The position numbers and the translations under genes are program-made. The notes beneath the pieces are model-generated. The model ran no database searches. It had not been told where the DNA came from and was given only the letters and a program-made list of their open reading frames with translations. 64,000 bases of DNA from Rhodoluna sp. (GTDB taxonomy: Bacteria; Actinomycetota; Actinomycetes; Actinomycetales; Microbacteriaceae). Every line of letters starts with the position of its first letter. The first letter of the stretch is position 1. The stretch lies in NCBI RefSeq assembly GCF_024641065.1, contig NZ_JAHEDV010000001.1:310001-374000 (forward strand), in the 5' to 3' direction. Shown in pieces: positions 49,775 through 62,100 of the stretch.

Positions 49775-52700
49775 ATGCGTATTTCTATGGGGAAAATATC
49801 CAAGCGAACCTGGTTTTTCATTGCCGCTTCGGCTGCATTGCTCTCAACCGCAATTGTTTCGAGCCAAGCCTTTGCAGTGTCATCACTCAGCACCAGTTTG
49901 TCTACCACCAGCGTGACAGCAGGCTCAAAAGTAGACCTGACAACTCAGATTCCTGCTGTTAGCGCAGTCGATAATTCAGCCCAAGAAATTATTCAGTCGA
50001 TTGACGCCACAAAGGTTCGCCTAACAGCTGCCACGGATGTAAAAGCACCGTCTGGCTGGACAGTCACGTATTCAACCGATGGAACAACCTTCGCTGCGAC
50101 CCCAAGCAGCTGGGCAGCGGTGGTAAAAGTTAAAGCCACAGGTCCGGTAAATTCTGGCGGTGCCACCTCAAGCGGCAAGCAGATCACGCAAACCACAGCA
50201 ACAATGCCAGGAACCGTCACAACGGTTGATGGCGCTGCACGAAGCGGTGGTGATGGTTATGACACCGAATTCGATAGCCGCGGATACATCTACAACACCT
50301 ATCACCATGACTACGCAAACGGTGGTCTTGACTGCCGTAAACGCTCGGATGGCTCATTCTGTAGCGCTAACTGGCCTTTTGGTTTGGCTAGCGAGGGATT
50401 TAACTCGAACTTCTCGTCAACACAATTCTTCGACGAAACCTACAAGCACTTGTGGATGCCAGTATCAGACCGATCAACCGGCACCGGTTTTCTCTGTATC
50501 GATGTATCAGTAGTTGAAACTCCGGCTTACTGTGGCGGATCAAAAGCTGCAGCCTGGCACATGGTTCAAGCTCGAGCTGGAGCAAACGAGGCTGGTGTAA
50601 CCGACATCATTGCGAGCAATGGCCGCGTTTACGCTTGGGACATCCTTGCCCCACGCGTTCTTTGCTATGACTACCTAGCTAACAACGGCCAAGGTGCAGC
50701 TTGCACCGACATGCCAACCTTTAGCAGCGTGATCGCCGGAACCACACGTGCAACAAACCTGATTCCTTACACTCACACAGGTTTTGAAACCGCTTTTGGA
50801 AACGTCTATGGCCAGTTGAATGGTGTTGCAATCTGTTTCAATGGCGAAACCCGAGCTAAATGTGCGGGTTGGGCAAACTATGACCTAGTTCTTGGCTCTA
50901 CTTCTGCCAAAAAGATTCTTTACATTCAACCGACAGCAAATGGACAGGTTGCTGGTGTTTGTACTTCTGCAGATGCCAAATGTTTTGCAGCTGACGGCAC
51001 CAGATTCGCCGCAAACGCGACTGTGCAGGCAGCACTCAACAACGGAAACACTTCTTACTGGAAGGGCGCGGTAGAAAGCGCCGGTAGCAAACTGATGTGG
51101 GTCAGCTACTTTGACACACCGTCTACCACCTTCTGCTACGACTACGCCACCTCGGCCGCCTGTGCTGGCTGGGCAGCTCCAACCCGTTTCGGAGTTACCG
51201 GGGTGGGCCAAATGAACACCGATGCTTGGCGCATTTACACCTTGAAAGTTGACCCACTTTCAACAGATTGCATGTGGACCAACGGTGACCTCGGTCAAGG
51301 TATTAAACAGTTCACAATCTCAACTGCAACGGCTGGCTGCGCAATCAAAGTCAATGACGTCAGTTATACCCAAACCAGCGTTCAGCCAAGGCTCACCTGT
51401 GTGATGGGCGCCGATGCTGCCTATCACCGCTTCACTATTGGCGGCCTTGTTTCCGGAACCGATTATTCATCTGCCAAACTTACGATTCTTAAATCTGATG
51501 GCTCAGTGGTCAGCGCAGCGGGATCTACTTGGTCAGAGGTGAGCTTCAATTCATCTGGTTTCGTTGAGCTAACCGGCCTTACCTACTCCGATGTAGGCGC
51601 AGGAGCGGTGTTCAAGGTGAGTTATGCCGGCAGAACCTCAAACGCAAACACAACTGGAACACTGACCATGGAGAGCGAATCGGCTCAACTTTGCGTTTCA
51701 GTCACAGCGAACGTAGCATGCCCAGCGACAACTCAGATCAATAATTTGCCGACTCAGACAACATCATTCACTGCCACCGCGGCAACGATTAGTTCGACAA
51801 ATACGCGTATCGACTACTCAACCACTTCTGAGGCGCTGTCGATCGCTCCCCCTGCACAACCTTCTGCTTGCGGATTCCAATTGGTCGGACAAGTTGCAAG
51901 GGGCAACTATGCAACCAGCTATCCATCGACAGTGGTTCCTGTTGCAGGCGCCATTGCAACATTGCTTGACGCATCGGGCAACGTGCTTAATGACCCATCT
52001 GGCAATCCAATCACCGCCGTTTCAGATGCAAGCGGAAACTACAGTTTTGGCTATCTCAAAGCTGGAACCTACAAAGTTCGCTTCGGTGACTTTCCTCTGG
52101 TGAACGGTGTTGGCGCCGGCGATGTCTCAATGGTTTACATCTCGCCGTATACCTACACAACCGGTGCCGTAACCATGACACCTCAGAACCCGGTGAGCTT
52201 CACTGCGATTCAAACACCGCTCAGTTCACAGGCGATCTCGGGCACAACTGCTGGCGCAGATGTCTCGGTGAAAGCCACCTACATCATGCGAGCCGTTGCT
52301 GTAGCTGACACTGTTTCAGTCAAAGCTGGAGCGACAGCCAACACCATTAACGTTTTGGCCAACGACACTCCAACCACGACAACCACGCTTACAACCAGCA
52401 CTCTAAAGTTGTGTGCTGCTGGAACCACTACTGGCTGTGCGTTAACCACGCTTACAGTTCCGAACGAGGGCACATACACGGTTTCATCGGGATCAGTGTC
52501 TTTCACGCCGCTTTCTACCTTCGTTGGTGTTGCCACTCCGGTAAATTACGAGGTCAAAGACGGCTACTCGAACACACCGCAGACCGTTGGTTCAACCATC
52601 AACGTGACTGTTGTTCCCGCACCAACAACTGCAGCCGACTCGGTAACCGGCAACATGCTGGCTCCAATCTCCGTGGATGTAACTACTAACGACACATCAG

Positions 52701-55700
52701 CTATCGGAACCACGCTGAACAAGGCATCCGTGAAATTGTGCGCTGCAGGCACCACCACCGGCTGCGCGCTCACATCTGTGACGATTGCCGGCAAGGGCAC
52801 TTACTCGGTGACCTCGCTTGGTGTAGTCACTTTTGCACCAGAATCGGCATTCATCGGTATTGCACCAACCCTGACTTACTCGATCACCGATGGCGTCGGC
52901 AACATTGCGACCAGCACGATCACAGCGACAGTCACGGCTACTCCACCGGCAATCACCACTCCAGCATTACCAAATGCCGCCAAGGGTGTTCTGATGACTA
53001 GCGTGAATCAGACGGTAACCATCGGCAACGTCGGCATTCCTGCCACCGGAGCATGGATAGTTTCAAGCGGTTCATTGCCACCTGGCTTGAACTTGGACGC
53101 AAACACGGGTGCAATAACCGGTACCCCGACCACTAACGGTGTGTTTAATTTCACGGTTCGCGTTACCGATGCAAATGGATTGACAGCCACTAAAAATGAG
53201 TCGATTTCAGTTTTTGATGGCCCGACGATTACCACCTCACCCTTGACTTACAACGTCTACGCCAACGCATCGTTGACTATCACTGATACGGTTTTGGCCG
53301 GATCAGGCGCAATCAAACCAAGTGCGGGCTGGTCAGCCACGGGGCTTCCGGCTGGAATGACTATCAACTCAACCACAGGTGCAATTTCTGGCACCCCAAC
53401 AGTTGACGGCAACTACTCAGTGGTGGTTTCGGTCACCGACATCAACAATTTGACCGACACCGAGACGATTTTGATTCGGGTAACTTCAAAGCCGATCATC
53501 ACAACCACCACGCCTTTGACTAGGGCTGTTCAGGGCGTGCCAATCACACCTATCCCACAAACCAAAACGGTTGGAACGGCAGCCATTCCTAGCACTGGAG
53601 CCTGGTCAATCATCACCGGATCTTTGCCTGCAGGCCTGGTGCTTAACCCAGACACCGGAGAAATTTCGGGAACAGCCACTGTCACGGGAGTCTTTCCATT
53701 TACCGTTCAGCTAACAGACAGCGCCGGCGAAGTAGCGGTAAAGGCTGAAACCATCACTGTTTTGGCGCCACCAACCATTACTACCTCGACTCTGACCTAC
53801 AAGTTCTATACCAACAGCTCGAACTCTGTAGTGAACACGGCCACCGCAGGTACAGGGGCCATCGCCTCTGTTGGCTGGACAGCCACGGGAATTCCTACCG
53901 GCATGTCGATTAACGCGACAACCGGCTTAATTTCGGGAACACCTACCGTCACTGGCGTTTACACGGTTCTCGAACGAGTCACAGATGTTAACGGTCTCTT
54001 TGACGAAGAAACAATAACCATCAATGTGGTTACCAAGCCAACAATCACTACCGTCACGCCGCTTGCACGTGGAGTCGTTGGGCAACCCGTTTCACCTATT
54101 GCTCAGACTAAGACCGCTGGCAGCGCTGTAATTGCGTCAACCGGAGCTTGGTCAATTGCATCTGGTGCACTACCAACCGGCTTGGTTCTAAACGCCGATA
54201 CCGGTGAGATTACTGGTACACCAACTGCCACGGGCATTTACAGCTTCACGGTTCAACTAGTTGACACCGCTGGCGAGATTGCAACCAAGGTCGAAACAAT
54301 GACCATTCTGGCGCCACCTCGCATTTCGACGACACCGACGACAGTCAAGTATTACGTTGACACAGCCAACACTCTTGCGAACACATCCGTGGCAGGTTCA
54401 GGTGCTCTTCCAGCAACAGGTGCTTGGACAATTACCTCGGGAGCCTTGCCTACAGGTATGACTTTGAATGCGAACACTGGCTTGATCTCGGGCACACCGT
54501 CAGTCACTGGAACTTTCACAATCACTGAAAAGTTGACTGACATCAACGGATTGTTTGACGAAGAAACCATCACAATCAATGTGGTCAGAAAACCCGTCAT
54601 TACGACAACAACTCCGCTACGCGAGAACGTTGTTGGTGTCGCGATTGCACCTGAGGCCCAAACCTCAACCCCAGGCTCTGCGGCAGTTCCAGCCACAGGC
54701 GCTTGGAGCCTAGTTGACCCAGCTACCTTGCCAGCAGGGTTGCAGTTCAACGCTGACACCGGAGAAATTACCGGAACGCCAACCACGTCTGGAAACTTCA
54801 CTTTTGTTGTGAAACTTACCGACACTGGCGGCGAGATTGCAACCAAGACGTTGACCATGAAGGTGGTTGCACCGCCAACCATTACTACTGCGGTTATCAC
54901 CTACAAGAAAATGGTCGGTGAATACGCCAACATGCCAAACACAGCGGCTAAGGGCACTGCAGCCATCAACTTGGTTGGAGCCTGGTCTGCAGCGAACCTG
55001 CCGGATGGTTTCACCATCGACCCAGCCACCGGTGCCGTCAATGGCGTCGGCGAAGTCGAAGGCGTTTACACATTCGACGTCACGGTGACTGACGCTGCCG
55101 GATTGACTGACACCACCACGATCACAATCGAGGTGGTTGCTCCGCCGACCATCACAACCAGCCCGGTCTCTTATCTAACTCAGATCAATACGGTCATGAC
55201 ACCCATTACTGACACAGCAACCAAGGGCACTGGCGACATTCTGCCAACCGGCGCCTGGACAGCCGTTGGCTTGCCACTGGGACTAACCATCAACCCAGAT
55301 ACTGGAGAAATTACCGGAACGCCTACCAAGGCTGGCTCGTACCAAGTACTGGTAAAAGTTACCGACGAAGATGGGTTCTTTGATGTGAAGGCTTTGACGA
55401 TTGCTGTCGAAGACCCAGCCAAGAACCTGACCATCCTTACCCTCCCGAGCGAGATTATTGATGGAACCATCGCAGATGGTAAGGGTTATTTGATGACCTC
55501 GCGAGGCACCAGCACCATGGATCTTGCAGTCACTTACTCGGCCGGTCCGGCTAGCGTCTGCTACATCGACAGCACTAAAACGTTGAGAACTCTTGGCGTT
55601 GGCAAGTGTGAGGTGACTGCAACTAGCGGCACGGGCACCAAGCTATCCGTGGATAAAAAAACCTTCGACGTGTTGAAGGCACCACAGAGCGTGACCATCA

Positions 55701-56476
55701 TCGCGCCGGGAACCACAGTGAATGGAGTGACTGCGCCTGCAGCAACCGACTCGGCAAACGGCTTCAAATTGGTCTCGACAATGAGCTCGGGGCTAAACCC
55801 GGTTTACACCTCGCTCGACCCAGCGATTTGTATCGTTGAAGACGATGGCACAGTGTCATGGATGTCGGATCTGGTTGCAGACCCAACCCTCAACACCTGT
55901 CGAGTAAAGGTAACTCAACCCGGCGACAAGAACTTCTACCCGTTGGTTGACACCCCAGAAAACATCATCTCTGTGGTTGCCACACATTCCACCGTCGTGC
56001 TACCGGCTCCGGTGAATCCTCCGAGTGCACTGGGTACGCCGCACGCACCTGGTGTCTACAACATTGGCGGACAGTGGATTATTACTGTCACTTCAACGAA
56101 GGTAACCATCAAGCCTTGGTCTTCAGGCAAGTTCATCGGACCAGTTACGGCAGACATTAGCATTCCTTACACCGTGAAGGTTCGCGGCAAGGTCGTAAAA
56201 AAGACGCAAACCTGCAAGGTTGTCTTCGGCATCACAAAGAAGTACGCGCCTTCTGACCCGATGGCCTGGAAGTCTAAGGCCTACGACAATGCCATTCCTT
56301 GTGTATTGAATGCAGACGCATTTGCCTATTACAAGTCTGGCCAAACAGTGAAGGCCACCGCGAAGGTCACCCGTGACCGTCGATGGCCAACCACGATGTT
56401 GCCTTTCAAGGGCGATGACGGCAAAGGCAAGGCTATTCCAAAAGACATTAAGAACTGGAAGCTAAACATCGGTTAG
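49775..56476 (+). CDS. Giant secreted repeat protein: Cys-hairpin region, CshA-type-like repeats, putative-Ig (He_PIG-like) array, distinct C-terminal domain
   Basis: About 2233 aa from ATG 49775; signal peptide KRTWFFIAASAALLSTAIVSSQAFA; repeated PxGLxxNxDTGEITGTP; LCAAGTTTGCALT repeats; no LPXTG or terminal TM. Confidence 0.93.
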   Translation: MRISMGKISKRTWFFIAASAALLSTAIVSSQAFAVSSLSTSLSTTSVTAGSKVDLTTQIPAVSAVDNSAQEIIQSIDATKVRLTAATDVKAPSGWTVTYSTDGTTFAATPSSWAAVVKVKATGPVNSGGATSSGKQITQTTATMPGTVTTVDGAARSGGDGYDTEFDSRGYIYNTYHHDYANGGLDCRKRSDGSFCSANWPFGLASEGFNSNFSSTQFFDETYKHLWMPVSDRSTGTGFLCIDVSVVETPAYCGGSKAAAWHMVQARAGANEAGVTDIIASNGRVYAWDILAPRVLCYDYLANNGQGAACTDMPTFSSVIAGTTRATNLIPYTHTGFETAFGNVYGQLNGVAICFNGETRAKCAGWANYDLVLGSTSAKKILYIQPTANGQVAGVCTSADAKCFAADGTRFAANATVQAALNNGNTSYWKGAVESAGSKLMWVSYFDTPSTTFCYDYATSAACAGWAAPTRFGVTGVGQMNTDAWRIYTLKVDPLSTDCMWTNGDLGQGIKQFTISTATAGCAIKVNDVSYTQTSVQPRLTCVMGADAAYHRFTIGGLVSGTDYSSAKLTILKSDGSVVSAAGSTWSEVSFNSSGFVELTGLTYSDVGAGAVFKVSYAGRTSNANTTGTLTMESESAQLCVSVTANVACPATTQINNLPTQTTSFTATAATISSTNTRIDYSTTSEALSIAPPAQPSACGFQLVGQVARGNYATSYPSTVVPVAGAIATLLDASGNVLNDPSGNPITAVSDASGNYSFGYLKAGTYKVRFGDFPLVNGVGAGDVSMVYISPYTYTTGAVTMTPQNPVSFTAIQTPLSSQAISGTTAGADVSVKATYIMRAVAVADTVSVKAGATANTINVLANDTPTTTTTLTTSTLKLCAAGTTTGCALTTLTVPNEGTYTVSSGSVSFTPLSTFVGVATPVNYEVKDGYSNTPQTVGSTINVTVVPAPTTAADSVTGNMLAPISVDVTTNDTSAIGTTLNKASVKLCAAGTTTGCALTSVTIAGKGTYSVTSLGVVTFAPESAFIGIAPTLTYSITDGVGNIATSTITATVTATPPAITTPALPNAAKGVLMTSVNQTVTIGNVGIPATGAWIVSSGSLPPGLNLDANTGAITGTPTTNGVFNFTVRVTDANGLTATKNESISVFDGPTITTSPLTYNVYANASLTITDTVLAGSGAIKPSAGWSATGLPAGMTINSTTGAISGTPTVDGNYSVVVSVTDINNLTDTETILIRVTSKPIITTTTPLTRAVQGVPITPIPQTKTVGTAAIPSTGAWSIITGSLPAGLVLNPDTGEISGTATVTGVFPFTVQLTDSAGEVAVKAETITVLAPPTITTSTLTYKFYTNSSNSVVNTATAGTGAIASVGWTATGIPTGMSINATTGLISGTPTVTGVYTVLERVTDVNGLFDEETITINVVTKPTITTVTPLARGVVGQPVSPIAQTKTAGSAVIASTGAWSIASGALPTGLVLNADTGEITGTPTATGIYSFTVQLVDTAGEIATKVETMTILAPPRISTTPTTVKYYVDTANTLANTSVAGSGALPATGAWTITSGALPTGMTLNANTGLISGTPSVTGTFTITEKLTDINGLFDEETITINVVRKPVITTTTPLRENVVGVAIAPEAQTSTPGSAAVPATGAWSLVDPATLPAGLQFNADTGEITGTPTTSGNFTFVVKLTDTGGEIATKTLTMKVVAPPTITTAVITYKKMVGEYANMPNTAAKGTAAINLVGAWSAANLPDGFTIDPATGAVNGVGEVEGVYTFDVTVTDAAGLTDTTTITIEVVAPPTITTSPVSYLTQINTVMTPITDTATKGTGDILPTGAWTAVGLPLGLTINPDTGEITGTPTKAGSYQVLVKVTDEDGFFDVKALTIAVEDPAKNLTILTLPSEIIDGTIADGKGYLMTSRGTSTMDLAVTYSAGPASVCYIDSTKTLRTLGVGKCEVTATSGTGTKLSVDKKTFDVLKAPQSVTIIAPGTTVNGVTAPAATDSANGFKLVSTMSSGLNPVYTSLDPAICIVEDDGTVSWMSDLVADPTLNTCRVKVTQPGDKNFYPLVDTPENIISVVATHSTVVLPAPVNPPSALGTPHAPGVYNIGGQWIITVTSTKVTIKPWSSGKFIGPVTADISIPYTVKVRGKVVKKTQTCKVVFGITKKYAPSDPMAWKSKAYDNAIPCVLNADAFAYYKSGQTVKATAKVTRDRRWPTTMLPFKGDDGKGKAIPKDIKNWKLNIG
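53489..55430 (+). repeat. Protein-level tandem Ig-like array with a two-domain superrepeat
   Basis: K-P-x-I-T-T-x-T-P-L units start at 53489, 54035 and 54590 (546 and 555 bp apart), each followed by a second, different Ig-like unit. Confidence 0.8.
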
Positions 56477-56531
56477 TTCGGTGAGTAGGCCTTGAAAAGC
56501 CATAATTGGTGCGCTGTGCTAGCGTGCGGTT

Positions 56532-56933
56532 ATGAAGCTATTCAAGTTGCTGGCCCAGTTGACACTCGGCGCGTTCTTGACGTTTGCCGGAGTTGCGCAT
56601 CTGAGTTTTGGCCGCAGTGATTTTCAGGCACAGGTGCCCGCGTGGGTTGAGCTCGAACCTGACTTCGTGGTGGTTGCCTCCGGTGTTGTCGAGATCTGCC
56701 TAGGGTCGGCGCTAATTCTGGCCAGAAAGCGCAAGGCATGGGCGGGTATTGCCGCAGCCTTGTTTTTCATTGCGATTTTTCCGGGGAACATTTCGCAATA
56801 CCTCACTCAAACAGATGCATTCGGCCTGAACACCGACGAAGCTCGATTGGTTCGCCTGTTCTTTCAACCGATTTTGGTTCTATGGGCAATATGGTCAACC
56901 AACGCCTGGCAACAAATTAGAAGAGTATTCTGA
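56532..56933 (+). CDS. DoxX-like family membrane protein
   Basis: 133 aa; AGVAHLSFGRSDFQAQVPAWVELEPDFVVVASGVVEICLGSALI...FPGNISQYL. Confidence 0.85.
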   Translation: MKLFKLLAQLTLGAFLTFAGVAHLSFGRSDFQAQVPAWVELEPDFVVVASGVVEICLGSALILARKRKAWAGIAAALFFIAIFPGNISQYLTQTDAFGLNTDEARLVRLFFQPILVLWAIWSTNAWQQIRRVF

Positions 56934-56964
56934 TTTTTAGGTACACCCCTCAAAGGAGCAGGTC

Positions 56965-59081
<2,117 letters not shown>

Positions 59082-59095
59082 AACTCTTTTCTAGG

Positions 59096-59133
59096 AATAC
59101 CTCTAGGCAGCCACGGGTTAGCCTAGAGGTATT
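59096..59133. terminator. Hairpin downstream of argG
   Basis: aatacctctaggc-agccacgggtta-gcctagaggtatt, 13-bp perfect stem. Confidence 0.75.
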
Positions 59134-59152
59134 GCTTTAACTAAGGGGTCTC

Positions 59153-62100
59153 ATGCATCGTCTTGCCAAACTCAGCCTTGCCAACCGGTCTGTGGTTGCT
59201 CTAATCACAGTGATCATCGCCATATTTGGATTCATTTCACTTGGCTCGTTGAAACAAGAGCTGATTCCAAGTTTCGAAACTCCGCAAGCTGCAGTAGTGA
59301 CGACTTATCCGGGCGCTTCGCCAGAGGTTATCGACAAGCAGGTTTCACAACCAATCGAAAACGCAATTCGCCAACTCGATGGTCTGGTGACTTCAACCTC
59401 AAGCTCTCAAAGCAATATTTCAATTGTTCGAGTCGAGTTTGACTATGGCGTAACCACAGCCAAAGTGAAAGAAGACTTGGCAGCAGCTCTCGCAAGCATC
59501 ACCTTGCCGGCAGATTCAAGCACCAAAATTCTCTCTGGCAGCTTCGATAGCGTTCCGATTATGGTGCTCGGCGTATCAGCTGATTCTGGCGACAACGAGT
59601 CGCTAAGCAAGACCCTGCCAGACATTGCTGGCCCGCTATTTGGCGACATCGCAGGAATGCGTGAAGTTAGCGTTACCGGAGCGACCGAAAAGCGCGTAAA
59701 TCTCGTTTTTGACCAAACCAAACTTGCCATGGCCGGCTTAACCCAGCAATCGGTAGCTAGCGCTCTTGCAGCAAACGGATTCGTTATTCCTGCCGGAACA
59801 ATCGACGACGCAGAAGGCTCGATTTCAGTTGAGGTCGGCACTCCGGTGAACAGCCTCGAAGACTTCAAAGCTTTACCTCTATTGGGCGGATCAAGCGCTT
59901 TTAGCATCCCTGGAATGCCAACACCGAACAAGGTGGTCACTGTTGCAGACGTTGCAAAGGTGACACTCGAAGACGCACCGGTCACAAGCATTGCGCGCGT
60001 GAACGGCAACGCAGTTCTGTCAATCGCTTTCACCAAAACCCAGGATGCCAACACTGTTGCTGTTTCTCACGCGGTTACCGACCGACTTGACGAACTGAAG
60101 CAGAAGCTTGGCGGCGGCATCACCGTAGTCACGGTATTTGACCAGGCTCCATACGTTGAAAAATCACTGGAGAATCTAAGCACCGAAGGCCTGCTCGGCC
60201 TTGGCTTTGCAGTCATCGTGATTCTTTTGTTCTTGATGTCAGTACGTTCAACTTTGGTAACCGCAATTTCGATTCCTACCTCAGTCTTGATCACATTCAT
60301 TGGCCTAAACGCATTCGGCTATTCGCTGAACCTCTTCACACTTAGCGCGCTAACCATCGCAATCGGTCGTGTTGTAGATGACTCGATTGTGGTCATCGAA
60401 AACATCAACCGTCACTTGGCTTATGGCGAGCCGAAGCGCAAGGCCATTCTTCGAGCTGTCAAAGAGGTTTCTGGCGCAATCACTGCAGCGACTATCACCA
60501 CGGTTGCGGTATTCCTTCCGATTGCACTTGTCGGCGGCCTAGTCGGCGAACTCTTTAGACCGTTCTCATTCACTTTTGCGATCGCGCTCGTTGCCTCGCT
60601 ATTTGTCTCTCTGACAATCGTTCCTGTTCTCGCCTACTGGTTCTTGAAGGCACCTGCACAGGCCCAGCATGATTCTGAAGAACAAGCTCGCGCGCACGAA
60701 TCTGAGATTCGTGAAGTTGAAGAAGCCAAAGAGCGCAAGAGCTGGCTGCAGCGTGGCTACATCCCAGTTCTTAAGTGGACTCAACGCAGACCGGTAATCA
60801 CTGTTTTGGCTTCAGTCCTAATTCTGTTCTTGACCTTCGGACTGGTTCCGCAGCTGAAGACTGACTTCATTGGCTCATCAGGCTCGAACAGCTTTGTTCT
60901 CAACCAGACTCTGCCGGCCGGAGCCACTCTGGCTCAGCAAGACGAGGCAGCCGCCAAGGTTGAAGGCATTTTGCTTGCTGACGAACGCATCGAAGTTGTT
61001 CAGACCACGATTGGTTCATCTGGCGACGGTCGCGTGGCCTTCGGTGGTGCAGCTGGTGGCACCTCAATTCAGGTAACTACCGTTGAGGGCACAGACCAAA
61101 CCTCTACCCAAGCCGACCTCGAGGCATTATTTGCCAAGGATGAAACCCTCGGCGAAGTGAAGTTCACCGCAGGTGGCGGCGAAGCTTTCGGTGGCTCAAG
61201 CACGATTGATGTCAAAGTCAACGCAACCACCGATGCAAACCTAAAGACTGCTATCGACGCGGTCGAGAAGGCTATGCAGGGTACCGCTGATGTTTCTGAA
61301 ATCACCAACTCATTGGCCAAAACCCAACGCACTCTACGCGTTACCGTAGACCGTTCGAAGGCCGCCGCAATTGGGCTAACCGAAATTCAGGTTGGCGGAA
61401 TCGTATCTGCCACCATGCGCCCTTCAAGCATCGGCAAGGTCAACATCGACAACACCGAAACTGCCATTTACGTGGTTCAAACCAATTCGCCTGACACGGT
61501 TGCCGAGGTTAGCGACATTTTGATTCCGAGCACCAGCGGAATGGTGAAGCTATCTTCTATCGCAAAAATTGAGCAAGCCGATGTACCAGTTTCGATCAAC
61601 AGCGAAAAGGGTGAGCGCACTGCCAAGGTTTCACTCACCCCGTCGGGAGATAACCTCGGAGCTATCTCAGCTGATGTGACCAAGCGACTAGACACGGTTG
61701 AGCTACCTTCTGGTGCCACCGCAACTATCGGCGGCGTCAGCGCGTCTCAGGCTGAATCGTTCGGTCAGCTGGGTCTAGCGCTGCTGGCGGCTATCGCAAT
61801 CGTGTTTATCGTCATGGTCGCAACCTTCTCAAGCATCATTCAGCCACTGATTCTGTTGATCTCGATTCCATTCGCGGCAACCGGTGCGCTGGGCATGCTT
61901 TTGATCACCGACACCGCCCTGGGTGTGCCGGCACTTATCGGCATGTTGCTGTTGGTTGGCATCGTAGTTACCAACGCGATCGTTTTGATCGACCTGATTA
62001 ATCAGTACCGACGCGATGGCAAGCCAACTCAAGAGGCAATCATGGATGGAGCGCGTCAGCGCCTTCGCCCGATTCTCATGACAGCGCTAGCGACTATCTT

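Noticed and set aside
49550-49775. tRNA-Arg next to giant repeat gene as an integrative-element boundary
   Set aside because: No integrase, attachment-site duplication of the tRNA 3' end, or mobility gene was seen within the window.
52290-52800. Nucleotide repeats in the surface gene as a CRISPR-like or intergenic repeat
   Set aside because: They lie in frame in one ORF and correspond to protein domain repeats.
54352-54900. 182-aa minus-strand ORF inside the Ig-like array
   Set aside because: Antisense shadow of repetitive coding sequence; no RBS or family resemblance.
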